Assembly (NCBI GenBank): GCA_039090855.1
Contig: CM077025.1
Location: forward strand, 97,692,489 to 97,756,488
Origin: Macrothele yani
Taxonomy: Eukaryota > Arthropoda > Arachnida > Araneae > Macrothelidae
Direction of reading: 5' to 3'
DNA: 64,000 bases
The notes beneath the pieces were generated by a model, which worked only from the letters and a program-made list of their open reading frames with translations, was not told the DNA's origin and searched no databases. The position numbers and the translations under genes were made by a program. Positions 44,693 through 56,387 of this stretch are shown here, in pieces (within the stretch, counting starts at the first letter, position 1; each line of letters starts with the position of its first letter).

Positions 44693-45997
44693 CAGTGAAA
44701 TTTCGGTTATACGTTTTTCTACGGGATGGCCTTTAAAATCGTATAAACAACATTTAAAAATGTAGTAAAATTTATGCTTTAAGAGAGTATAAGATATTCC
44801 TTAATATTGATTTTTTAAAATTCGGATCAGCAGGGAAGAAAAAGCGTTACAAATTGTAATGTATTTGGTCGCACTGCAAAAATCATAAATCCTACGGAAA
44901 TCAAACTTCTCTTTTGATGGTTCTATCTGTCTATAAAAACCCTGATTCTACATTAAGTGAAATCCTCTCAATTAAGAATCTTAGACTAGTTCTTCACTAT
45001 GGAACTGATAAATTAACAACATTTTTTTTTCCTGCGGATTCTGAGTGCATCTATTTGAAACCAGAATGTTCAATATTGAGGATACATTTTTAAGATTCTA
45101 TTCTATTTGCCAACAAATAGTGGAACCATAAAGTTACTTCCCAGAGCGCGTATGTGTGTGCGAGTCATGAAATGCGAAATAATTTTTTCATCCAAATCGA
45201 AAGTACCCTTCTCTGATGGGATCAAGGTTCAACTGTGGCTGCATTAAGAATAATTTTGTCTTTATTCTCTCAGAGTTGTAACAAACCGGGAAACGTATAA
45301 AAGAGTAAAAGAACCGTGTAGTTTTGATAATCTGAAATTCAAATTTTAACGTGTAATCGTAAAAGGCGTATAAATGAATTACGAATAATCGAGTTAAAAC
45401 AGCGTTAGAAACTACAGTAAAATATTGGGACTAATGCAGAATTACGTATAAAAGTGAAAAACGTATGACTGAGAATTGTATAACCGACTTAAAAAATCGT
45501 TAGAAACTGCAGTAAAATATCGAGACTAACGCAGAATTGCGTATAAAAGTGAAAAACGTATGACTGAGAAATGTATAACCAACTTAAAAAATCGTTAGAA
45601 ACTGCAGTAAAATATCGGGACTAAGGCAGAATTGTGTAAAACACTGAAAAGCGTATGACTGAGAAATGTTTAACCGACTTAAAAAAGCGTTGGAAACTAT
45701 AGTAAAATATCAGAACTAACGCAGAATTACACATAAAAGTGAAAATGTACTTAAATGACTGAGAACCTACTTAAATGACTGAGAAACGCATAACCTACTT
45801 AAAAGAGTGTTAGAAACTACAGTAAACTACTGGGACTAGCGCAGAATTACGTATAAAAGTGAAAAACGTAGGACTGAGATTTTTATAACCGACTTTAAAA
45901 AGCGTTAGAAACTGCAGTAAACTATCGGAAATAACGCAGAATTGTGTATAAAAGTGAAAAACGCATTTCTGAGAACCGTATAATTGAAGATCCACTG
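44693..45997. mobile_element. TA-flanked DNA transposon containing a minisatellite
   Basis: Ends CAGTGAAATTTCGGTTATACG and, inverted, CAGTGGATCTTCAATTATACG, with TA on both sides (44691-44692 and 45998-45999), as in Tc1/mariner/pogo-type elements. There is no transposase frame. Roughly half of it is the ~94-bp tandem array at 45395-45990. Confidence 0.65.
45395..45990. repeat. Tandem array, ~94-bp unit, ~6 copies
   Basis: GCGTTAGAAACTRCAGTAAA ... GCAGAATTRCGTATAAAAGT ... GTATGACTGAGAAATGTATA recurs about every 94-95 bp; one unit is longer through a local duplication near 45755. The array ends at the right terminus of the host element. Confidence 0.85.
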
Positions 45998-46636
45998 TAT
46001 CTACTTCCGCGCAATATAGGCAGCGTATTTACACAACATACGCATATGGAAAAGAAAATGAAAGAAAAGAAGACTGCAAATTAGGAGGAAAACTGATATC
46101 TATTTGTGAAACGTGGAGGACCTTAGCAGAAAAAAACAATGATGAATTAGGAACCACCGATAATTTTTGCCAAAAAACATTAATCTTCTTCTTATCACAA
46201 TTCTGGAATTGATTTTACTTTCATTTTTTTCTCCAGATTAATTTGTGACCCCATACTAACTGCGATAGCTTAATAAGCTGTGAGCTTGCTCATGAATACA
46301 AATTTGAAGGAGACATTGTCAAAGAGTCATTTTCAAATTAGTGGCAGAACTGATACCAACGAACTTCTTCGAGTAACAATCTTTACCCGTGCCACACTGA
46401 AATTATCTTTAATATTGAAATATTTTTGTTTTCAGATTAAGAAAATAATGGTTTGAATAGAACTTCAGTAAGAAGATGCTGGTTTAATGTTTCAAAAATC
46501 GTTGAATTCATAATTGGGGTAAGAAATATTTCTGTGGTTTCGTTCTTTTGAGAACATTTTAATGATCTCTGTCAGACTGTTTTCGAATGATCCTCTTGGT
46601 TAGAAATATATCTTAATTTCAAAATGTTCAGCATAA
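45998..46636. other. No gene recognised
   Basis: AT-rich spacer. Confidence 0.35.
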
Positions 46637-46806
46637 ATAATAACACCATCTATTACGATATTTAATGATAAAAGATGAAGATTATTTACAATTAAAAACC
46701 CCACTAGTACTTTCGGGGTGAACTCCGTCAGTACTAGTGTGGTTTTTAATTGTAAATATTCTTCCTCTTTTAACATTAAATACCGTACATAGACGGTGTT
46801 ATTATT
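46637..46806. mobile_element. Near-perfect fold-back element (~75-bp arms)
   Basis: Left arm 46637-46712 (AATAATAACACC ... ACAATTAAAAACCCCACTAG) matches the complement of 46734-46806 with few changes. The centre on the minus strand reads ACTAGTACTGACGGAGTTCA then CCCCGAAAGTACTAGT. It looks like a MITE with almost no unique interior, about 140 bp from the candidate host exon. Confidence 0.75.
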
Positions 46807-46941
46807 TATGTGACATATTGTACGAAATTACTTTTACCTTTAAAATGTTCAAGTTTGAGAAGAAGTACAGCACTGGAAACATAAATCCTCGAATTAATTA
46901 GAAGGTCATTGTTCAGGTAGAAATAAAATTCTAAATCTTAC

Positions 46942-47323
46942 CTAAACTGCTTGCGTCTGTCAGTCCAGTATCTGAGTGGGCCCACGGGAACCATGGGGTA
47001 GGTTTTCGAGTTAGAGGTCCTCCCAGGGATGCCACGGGCAAAAATGCTGGAGGTCTCAGTACAGGAATTTGCGCATCGAGGTACAACCTAGTCACTGAAG
47101 GAGCTGGAATATGCTGGTGCAGGTGATGTTCTTCGTGAACCGGCGATTTTCTCTTCGGATCACTTCTACTCAGAATGCTCAGAATAGAGAAAGGATTTTT
47201 CGCGGGGCAAGAGACAGGCTGCGGCGAAGACGACGTCTGCGGGGATAGCGAACTGTCCGGCGACGGAGTAGGGACCGCTTTATCCCCGCAGATTTCCGAT
47301 GACATTGCCGACGAAAAGTTCAT
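46942..47323 (-). CDS. Candidate first coding exon of a host transcription-factor-like gene
   Basis: I do not recognise the gene with certainty. From an ATG at 47323 the frame is open for 127 codons plus one base to a good splice donor (AG then GTAAGA, intron start at 46941). An in-frame stop lies just upstream at about 47440, with no earlier in-frame ATG. A possible acceptor (AACTTTCAG) near 47418 would allow a short 5' exon upstream. The protein is Ser/Pro-rich with an eh1-like motif (FSILSIL, residues ~46-52) followed by SRSDPKRKSP, a His-rich patch, and WFPWAHSDTG near the exon end. Eh1 motifs recruit Groucho and are common upstream of homeodomains. The region is richer in GC and CpG than its surroundings. 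Remaining exons are not found. Confidence 0.5.
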
Positions 47324-48400
47324 CACGCATTCGTTTTCGAAATCATGGCATCCCCCCACGTTTCGCTTCTTCCTCCGTTTACGGCAAGATTCAGTAGCTC
47401 TTTGCCTAATTTGCGCTGAAAGTTGAAGTGACAAAGGTCAAAGGTTACTCAAGTCACATAAGCATCCCCCGCTCTCGGATGAAACAAACATGGGAAATAT
47501 CGTCAAATATCGTCACCTGCTCGACTCTGTCGATCGACGGCTACCTGTTCCATTGGGTGTTGATCGTTCGGTTTTGCGATGCCAGCTCATTGGTAACGCC
47601 ACTACGACGATCTGCACGCTGATTGAACTAAAGCACATCGAGCCACGCCTTCCACAAGCAGATGTGTTTGTATGATTGGTGTCTGCTTAGTATGGGGTGG
47701 GTGACGTCACCACCTGGCAGAAATTGTCTGTTGGGTTTTGAAAAGAGTGGCTCCTGTTAGCTGCACTCAAGTTCGTTTTCCAATAAAGTACACTGAATAT
47801 AAATTCATCCCCTACGGTGATTTACGCATTTATGGAGATTAGCTATCATCCGCCCCTTCATACTGTGTTTGTGCGGTTATCAAGGATTTGTTTGTTACGT
47901 TTGGGAGAATCCTCTGATTTCTAGTGAATCATTCCCGGTTAGAGGAATTGCTGTATCCTCAGTAGCTGAAAAGGGTCATATAATGGCAGAAAATTTTATC
48001 ACTGTCTTAAGAAGCATATCGATACTACAATTTTTTTAATTCTTTTTTTTTTTTTTTTTTTTTCAGTTTTTGGTTTTAACAAAAGAGAGGATTTAAATAA
48101 AACAAAGTGAGGATTTAAATGAAACAAAGTTACCGAAAGAGAGAAATTTCTTCCCACTTTAGATACTCGGTGTATAATTATTTCATATATTTGTATAACA
48201 ATAGCAGCACACATAACAATAGCAGATGGCAAAATTTTACACACATTTCATAAAAAAAACACTTAATACTTTTTATCTCATAAAAAAAACTATTGTATGT
48301 CTTCAATAGACATAACATAAAGTCCCTCCCTTTTAGCATGCTTTTCTAGCAAGTCTCTTGTAAAACAAGTTAGTAAAATCATGCAATGATCAATATTATC
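47324..48400 (-). promoter_or_regulatory. Upstream region of the candidate host exon
   Basis: About the first 400 bp are CpG-richer than the window. A consensus CRE palindrome TGACGTCA lies at 47702-47709, followed at once by an E-box (CACCTG). Further out the DNA turns AT-rich with a T run at about 48041-48063 before the LTR element. No TATA box or start site is assigned, and the antisense frames here are shadows. A promoter role is inferred. Confidence 0.3.
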
Positions 48401-48404
48401 ATAC

Positions 48405-51133
48405 TGTTACACGGCACTAGCAGTGTTCCTGCCGAGTCTGCCGGTAACGGTGCTTGAGACCTGAAGTACAATTTAGTTGGCCACGGCACCAGGTGAGAAT
48501 CTCAGGTGCACTGCTGCACTCAAAGATTCACACCAGAACATAAAAAATGAAAAGTTGAAGAATGACCCGAAGCATAAGGCTTGGGTGAATCCACCTTGTG
48601 AACAAAATAACAACAACAAATAAAAAATAAAATAATCTAAAAAAAAATGATACTTTGGGATCAGAGTTGTGATGAGGTTCACCCGCAATCACCAATTCGT
48701 GACTGAGTGTAGTGGTCCGGATCTTACTCCGGTACATTCAATCCCCAACCAGTCAGTACAACACTCACTTTCGCAAATAACACATGATTCTCAAATACAC
48801 AACACAACATTTAATAACGTTCTGCGAGATTTAAACAGATCCGGCGCTCTCTAGGCGCATAGACAATTGCCCCTCATATGTGGGCAGCATACGGTGTCAC
48901 ACTTTACTGTCGGATAACGCAGCCGACTGAGTCTTAACCGGACTATCTGAACAAGAGATACTACTCGTTTACACACTAAATAGAGCTGCAGGTGATATTC
49001 ATATACAATTGCTTAGAGAATGAAAAAAAAATTATATGCAAACGATCACATTAAAAATACTCGCGACACAAAATACACAAGCACGTTAATTTGCGGTATA
49101 AGATTATAGGTGCGAAATACTGCCAAAGTTAATTAACTAAATCTAATAAGCATGCACATGCAGATCCCTTCCCCGCTCGCTTTGGCCCTGAACCAAAGTT
49201 AAAAGAAACTGTCCCGCCCAGCGGAATTTGTGGCCACACCCTCTCCCTTATTCATGTAAAAAAAATAATCAGGAAATGGGCCCTGTAAGAAATAAATCTG
49301 TATGTGCAGGTATTTCCTCTGAAGTTCAGTCACTCAGCATTACTGCATCTATGTCCATGCAGCTTTGGGTGTCGGGATGGCACAAGTTCGCAGATGTGCG
49401 AAGAAAGAAAAAGGAAATATTCATCTACTTACAGTTACGTGACTTTGCTGTGCAAATCCGTTGTGCATCACATAATATCACACGACACAAAAAAAAACAC
49501 ACACACACAGACACTTGCACCATGTGGCAGCACCGATGATTCAACACTTCACTTTGACGCTTGATGTAAATGAAGCACACAATTAAAAATGGTAATATCA
49601 CGCCGCACTTTGTTGCAATGATTAGAGTGCACACTGATCTATTCTCGTGACGATTTGAAGGTGGCCGTTAAGCAAAATAGGCCCTCTCACATCTGATGTT
49701 GCAGTTTCAAGATTAATTTTCTCGGCCGAGCGAAATCAGACGTGCTTTTACCTTAAGCGTATATCGGCAACTCAACATTTCACCTGTATATTTGTTAGGT
49801 ATCGAAGCCACCGCTCTTACGCTCATATTTTTCTTTCGACATGTTTTTATCCCGTCGCACTTACACGTAGTGGCTTCGCTGCTTACGCGACCACACACAC
49901 GCACACATGGGGCCTCGCTTCGCCCCGTAAGACAAGCGCATCTCTTCACTTCCTCCACAGTAGGGGATGAATGGGGGTGACGATTCCACACTGCAGTGGT
50001 TGGTATCCGAACCCGACTTTTGCTTGGCTTCGCTTCTCATTGGAATGACCACTGTCCACTCGCAGACTTCTTAATTCCCCTGTAACTTGGCTTTCATTAG
50101 GCCAAACAGTCGCTGAGTTCCATTACGCTCCAGCCTAGAAATTTCTGCTTTATCCTGCGGATTTAGGCATTCTGCTGTCTTTATGGCAAACTGGCATCTC
50201 CAGCTGCCTCGAGTTGTCTCCATTTCTTACCAAATGCGGGGAGGTTTGCTGCTTCATTTTTCCCAATTCATTTTTTGCAGATCCAAGGCATCCAGCCTTT
50301 CACATCGGAGAGCGCACAGACAACTAAACTTTCTTCCTTATTTTCATGCCAAGTGCGAACTCTTATTTTTCTGCACGGACCACACAGAGAGCAATTGTTC
50401 TCGAAAATGCCCCAAACAATCGACGAATTTACGATTATTCGCCAAACCTTTCGTCCCCTATCTTCATTCATTCCTACTCAAGTGGCTCATTCGATACGTA
50501 TTCCTCTTTCCCTTTCCGTGTTGCATAGGCTGCCCGTCAGCTGCGCCCTGATATTTATGACCTAACAGAGCTATTCTGAGACCACCCAGCCAGAGAGAGA
50601 ATTCTTCGCCTCTTTTCTTTCCAAACCCCCAGATAAAACTTTATCTGCTGTTTACACTTTTAAACTCCAATCAAGCCTCGAACAATTAATACTTAATTAA
50701 TTTCACACATCAACCACGCCCATTAATTACTAAATTAATGGCGGGGTGGGTCGTAACATCGGCCCCTCCTCAAGAAATCTAGAAGTCCTCTTCTGGGCCT
50801 ATCGCTTTGCTCTTATCAATTTCCAGAGTAACCATTGAGTGCTAACTTTTCCCACAGATAGAAACAATTCAAAATGGCAAAAATATTGCGTTTCTTGCCT
50901 TCACAAGCATTGGAGCGACTTCCCAATTATCCCGCAATTTTGTTAATTAATTTTAGAGAACATCCGAAAGAAAAAACAACGTAAATGAGAAATAAATAAA
51001 AAAAAACTGAACTGTAAAAGAACATGTGAGTCTGCCGAACTGTGATTCCTAGCTGCCTCATACAATACGCGACATGGCGGACAAATTTTAGAGTTTTCTT
51101 CAGGTTTTAGGAGGGGGGGTGTCCACTGTAACA
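48405..51133 (-). repeat. LTR (left copy), 2729 bp
   Basis: Runs from TGTTACACGG to CACTGTAACA on the plus strand. All open frames in it recur at the same positions in the right LTR and show no domains. It contains a CA microsatellite near 49498 and CpG-containing stretches near 50000. A TGTTACGACCC phrase on the minus strand near 50755 repeats the terminal hexamer internally. Confidence 0.93.
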
Positions 51134-51313
51134 TTCCATCCCCCCATGAAAGAAAAAAAAAAGGGATGACTGGATGAAGTTTATTCATCCAATCACTCTA
51201 TTTTTTTTTAACTGTAAACACTCAACCCTTTCCCACCGTCGCAAGGCACCTAATTCCGGATTTAAGTGCCCGGAGTGGAAGGAAAGTTTAAGGATTTCAT
51301 CACACGTTCATTG

Positions 51314-51469
51314 CTACCCGTCGAGATAGGCGGAAAAAAAATTTAAATATGAGGCATAGCTTCGAGAATCCACGAGTTCCACAGATCTCTCACGTTCGAT
51401 GCTCCTACGCCCGCTTTTATCTGCGCTCGATGCCAAATTCTTGCGTTCCACTGTCTTCGTGTTAGCCAT
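51314..51469 (-). CDS. 51-codon ORF in the LTR element interior (possible gag start)
   Basis: It starts at the ATG at 51469, about 200 bp downstream of the presumed primer-binding site on the minus strand, where a gag start is expected. The product is charged and Ser-rich (MANTKTVERK ... RRSIERERSV), then YASYLNFFSAYLDG and a stop. No conserved gag motif is visible. It may be a retained 5' end of gag, perhaps with packaging signals, or chance. Confidence 0.3.
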   Translation of the reverse strand: MANTKTVERKNLASSADKSGRRSIERERSVELVDSRSYASYLNFFSAYLDG

Positions 51470-51673
51470 TTTGTTTTTCTTACCCACTAAAATTATGGCA
51501 GTTCTTACAAAACAGCTTAAGGCTTACTTAATGCTAAATCATACAAAATTCGCACCGAACAAAACTAAATAAAAATAGTAATGGCAGTCAATTCGCACTT
51601 ATTTTACGAACATGAGTGTTGTTCCGCTAGCTGCAAAATATAGGTATCGATCCTGGGACAACGGCATCATTAA

Positions 51674-54405
51674 TGTTACACGGCACTAGCAGTGTTCCTG
51701 CCGAGTCTGCCGGTAACGGTGCTTGAGACCTGAAGTACAATTTAGTTGGCCACGGCACCAGGTGAGAATCTCAGGTGCACTGCTGCACTCAAAGATTCAC
51801 ACCAGAACATAAAAAATGAAAAGTTGAAGAATGACCCGAAGCATAAGGCTTGGGTGAATCCACCTTGTGAACAAAATAACAACAACAAATAAAAAATAAA
51901 ATAATCTAAAAAAAAATGATACTTTGGGATCAGAGTTGTGATGAGGTTCACCCGCAATCACCAATTCGTGACTGAGTGTAGTGGTCCGGATCTTACTCCG
52001 GTACATTCAATCCCCAACCAGTCAGTACAACACTCACTTTCGCAAATAACACATGATTCTCAAATACACAACACAACATTTAATAACGTTCTGCGAGATT
52101 TAAACAGATCCGGCGCTCTCTAGGCGCATAGACAATTGCCCCTCATATGTGGGCAGCATACGGTGTCACACTTTACTGTCGGATAACGCAGCCGACTGAG
52201 TCTTAACCGGACTATCTGAACAAGAGATACTACTCGTTTACACACTAAATAGAGCTGCAGGTGATATTCATATACAATTGCTTAGAGAATGAAAAAAATT
52301 ATATGCAAACGATCACATTAAAAATACTCGCGACACAAAATACACAAGCACGTTAATTTGCGGTATAAGATTATAGGTGCGAAATACTGCCAAAAGTTAA
52401 TTAACTAAATCTAATAAGCATGCACATGCAGATCCCTTCCCCGCTCGCTTTGGCCCTGAACCAAAGTTAAAAGAAACTGTCCCGCCCAGCGGAATTTGTA
52501 GCCACACCCTCTCCCTTATTCATGTAAAAAAAATAATCAGGAAATGGGCCCTGTAAGAAATAAATCTGTATGTGCAGGTATTTCCTCTGAAGTTCAGTCA
52601 CTCAGCATTACTGCATCTATGTCCATGCAGCTTTGGGTGTCGGGATGGCACAAGTTCGCAGATGTGCGAAGAAAGAAAAAGGAAATATTCATCTACTTAC
52701 AGTTACGTGACTTTGCTGTGCAAATCCGTTGTGCATCACATAATATCACACGACACAAAAAAAAAACACACACACAGACACTTGCACCATGTGGCAGCAC
52801 CGATGATTCAACACTTCACTTTGACGCTTGATGTAAATGAAGCACACAATTAAAAATGGTAATATCACGCCGCACTTTGTTGCAATGATTAGAGTGCACA
52901 CTGATCTATTCTCGTGACGATTTGAAGGTGGCCGTTAAGCAAAATAGGCCCTCTCACATCTGATGTTGCGGTTTCCAAGATTAATTTTCTCGGCCGAGCG
53001 AAATCAGACGTGCTTTTACCTTAAGCGTATATCGGCAACTCAACATTTCACCTGTATATTTGTTAGGTATCGAAGCCACCGCTCTTACGCTCATATTTTT
53101 CTTTCGACATGTTTTTATCCCGTCGCACTTACACGTAGTGGCTTCGCTGCTTACGCGACCACACACGCACACATGGGGCCTCGCTTCGCCCCGTAAGACA
53201 AGCGCATCTCTTCACTTCCTCCACAGTAGGGGATGAATGGGGGTGACGATTCCACACTGCAGTGGTTGGTATCCGAACCCGACTTTTGTTTGGCTTCGCT
53301 TCTCATTGGAATGACCACTGTCCACTCGCAGACTTCTTAATTCCCCTGTAACTTGGCTTTCATTAGGCCAAACAGTCGCTGAGTTCCATTACGCTCCAGC
53401 CTAGAAATTTCTGCTTTATCCTGCGGATTTAGGCATTCTGCTGTCTTTATGGCAAACTGGCATCTCCAGCTGCCTCGAGTTGTCTCCATTTCTTACCAAA
53501 TGCAGGAGGTTTGCTGCTTCATTTTTCCCAATTCATTTTTTGCAGATCCAAGGCATCCAGCCTTTCACATCGGAGAGCGCACAGACAACTAAACTTTCTT
53601 CCTTATTTTCATGCCAAGTGCGAACTCTTATTTTTCTGCACGGACCACACAGAGAGCAATTGTTCTCGAAAATGCCCCAAACAATCGACGAATTTACGAT
53701 TATTCGCCAAACCTTTCGTCCCCTATCTTCATTCATTCCTACTCAAGTGGCTCATTCGATACGTATTCCTCTTTCCCTTTCCGTGTTGCATAGGCTGCCC
53801 GTCAGCTGCGCCCTGATATTTATGACCTAACAGAGCTATTCTGAGACCACCCAGCCAGAGAGAGAATTCTTCGCCTCTTTTCTTTCCAAACCCCCAGATA
53901 AAACTTTATCTGCTGTTTACACTTTTTAAACTCCAATCAAGCCTCGAACAATTAATACTTAATTAATTTCACACATCAACCACGCCCATTAATTACTAAA
54001 TTAATGGCGGGGGTGGGTCGTAACATCGGCCCCTCCTCAAGAAATCTAGAAGTCCTCTTCTGGGCCTATCGCTTTGCTCTTATCAATTTCCAGAGTAACC
54101 ATTGAGTGCTAACTTTTCCCACAGATAGAAACAATTCAAAATGGCAAAAATATTGCGTTTCTTGCCTTCACAAGCATTGGAGCGACTTCCCAATTATCCC
54201 GCAATTTTGTTAATTAATTTTAGAGAACATCCGAAAGAAAAAACAACGTAAATGAGAAATAAATAAAAAAAAACTGAACTGTAAAAGAACATGTGAGTCT
54301 GCCGAACTGTGATTCCTAGCTGCCTCATACAATACGCGACATGGCGGACAAATTTTTAGAGTTTTCTTCAGGTTTTAGGAGGGGGGGGGGGTGTCCACTG
54401 TAACA
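51674..54405 (-). repeat. LTR (right copy), 2732 bp
   Basis: Same sequence as the left LTR apart from scattered changes such as 49232 G against A, 49705 A against G and one C/T difference near 50031, plus homopolymer indels. It directly precedes the second ATAC. Confidence 0.93.
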
Positions 54406-54409
54406 ATAC

Positions 54410-56340
54410 GCTTTCCAACATACCAAAAATCATGACTCAAATTATGAGGATAATGGCTGTAGAATAAATTCTCGCTCCTATGACCCGACCTTTGACCCCA
54501 TTTCGATGATATTCAACAGAACCGGTAGAGTATACTTCCGTAACAACACGAAAAGTTGTGTCTCAATTGAAACATATTTACCTAAGTTATAACGCATGAG
54601 TGGAATGAATCCCGATCCTATGTCCTAACCTTTGAACCCATTTCACCCATTTTCAATTGGGTTCGTCCCCAGATGGTCCCCTACCACATACTAAAATTTC
54701 ATCGAAATCGAACCATTTTTATGCTTATGACGCATAAGGGCAAATATCAGGAACACCTAGCATCGCTCGGGTAAATGGGGGATGAGGGCACAAAGAAATT
54801 TATATTTTGATATGTTATTTCCAAGTATTGTAATGCGAAGTCTAAACCGTCAAGATTAATAATGATGGACTAATTAGAGACAAATTAATTTAGAATAAAC
54901 ATCAAAACAAAGATGAATGATAGTTTTTTATTTGTGTTAGAGTAAGAAATTTTTTTAAATTGTTTTTATTATTTCCGAACATGAAACACCAAACAATAAA
55001 TGTTAACATGGGGTTATTCATCGAACCCCATGGTAACATTAGTTCTTCATCGCTGTCTATTTATTCGCCGCATTTGATCGAGGATTTCTTCCGTTATAGA
55101 TTCATTGAGGGTTACAATAACGTCGGACATTATTTCCATGCTCCTCGCCTTAGTTCCTCGGAATGGTCTTTTTGTAGGCTGATCTACTTCCAATGGAAGG
55201 TCATGTGTTTCGAGACTGGATAGTGATCGGAAACCATCGGCTCTTGAATGTCCAAGCTGTTCCGTATTTACTTCTTCCGTTTGTTCTTGTTCCAACAGTG
55301 CCGTATTCTTTTTATTCTTATTATTAAAGTTGAAAGGTGCACGTTTCGTAGGGTGTCGACCAGCTATATTTTTTATACTGTTTTACCATCCACGTGACAC
55401 TTTGTTAATAGTAATTAATAAATTGAACTAATCATATTTTAGCACAGCGGATACGCTCGTCATCAAGTGACTATTCAAAAATGTATAAACAAAAATGCTG
55501 TATTAAGTTTAAATTTTGAAGGGAAAAACATGCGAAATCAGCGTTCCGCTGCTTATACTGTACTACGCATCTACTCCAAGCAAAGGGCACAACTAACTTT
55601 GTTCTAGAAGAAAACAGAAGTAATGCGTAATACGCACACAACACGTGACGTAATGAGGCAGGTGGTCGCGAGAGTGTGACGTCATAAAACTTTAATAGGA
55701 TCCACAAATAACGCGTGACGTAATGAGGCAGATTGCGTGACCGCGCGCGAAGTCATAAGATTTCTAAGAATGGGAAACATTAATAGGACGACGTCATGAC
55801 ACTGAAAAGGTGGTAACTCGGGGTGGTTATTTATCCCACTACACGAATTTTTCGAAAGTCGAGATCAAGCTAAATCGATTTCTAGTACCAGAAAACGGTA
55901 GGTTAACCACTTTCATCAAAATCCTTAGAGCCGTTTTCAAAATGAAATTCACATATATACAAGAATTGCTCCTTTAATAAGATATGATGGAATGCATCCA
56001 GCTCCTATGTCCTGACCTTTGACCCCACTTCAGCCATTTTCAACAGGGTTCGTCCCCAGGTGGTCCCCAACCATATTCTAAAATTTCATTGAAATCGAAC
56101 CATATTTACGCAAGTTATGACGCATAAGGGCAATGGAATGGATCCCGCTCCTATGTCGTGACCTTTGACCCAATTTCATTCATTTTCAATAAGTTTCGTC
56201 TCCCGGTGGTCCCGTACCACATGCTAAAATTTCATCGAAATCGAACCATTTTTACCCGAGTTATCGTGTGGGCAGACGGACGGACGGACAAAGCTGGAGC
56301 ATATACGCTTCTTCAACCTACGGTTGGAAAGCGTAAAAAA
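54410..56340. repeat. Dispersed/tandem ~135-bp units around unrelated DNA
   Basis: Units with TCCTATG, GACCTTTGACCCCATTTC, TTCGTCCCCAG, GGTCCC, then AAATTTCATCGAAATCGAAC and TTATGACGCATAAGGGCAA occur at about 54477, 54610, 56005 and 56135, ending in a GACGGACGGACGGACAAAGC block near 56275. About 1.2 kb of different AT-rich DNA (54775-55975) separates the two pairs. No gene is seen; the ORF at 54960-55295 lacks features. Confidence 0.6.
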
Positions 56341-56387
56341 GATCGTGCTTATGTTATCGGTTTGTCCGTCCGTCCGTTTGTAGACAC

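Larger units (their letters stand above)
48405..54405 (-). mobile_element. Young 6.0-kb LTR element with 2.73-kb LTRs and 540-bp interior
   Basis: Flanked by a perfect ATAC duplication (48401-48404 and 54406-54409). Both termini are TGTTAC/GTAACA inverted. The two LTRs (48405-51133 and 51674-54405) differ by only about three substitutions plus length changes in homopolymers and CA runs, so insertion is recent. Minus-strand orientation is inferred from a purine tract (GGGGGGATGGAA) next to the LTR at 51134 and, at 51673, TGATGCCG followed by CCCAGGATCGA, which resembles the complement of a tRNA 3' half. No gag-pol coding region is present, so it must have used proteins supplied by another element. 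It is comparable to a LARD in LTR size but with a TRIM-sized interior. Confidence 0.92.

Noticed and set aside
47175..47426. Plus-strand frame opposite the candidate host exon
   Set aside because: Antisense shadow of the minus-strand exon; no ATG start.
48473..53830. Many 60-120-codon frames occurring in two near-identical sets
   Set aside because: They lie in the two LTR copies; no domains, and different strands and frames overlap freely.
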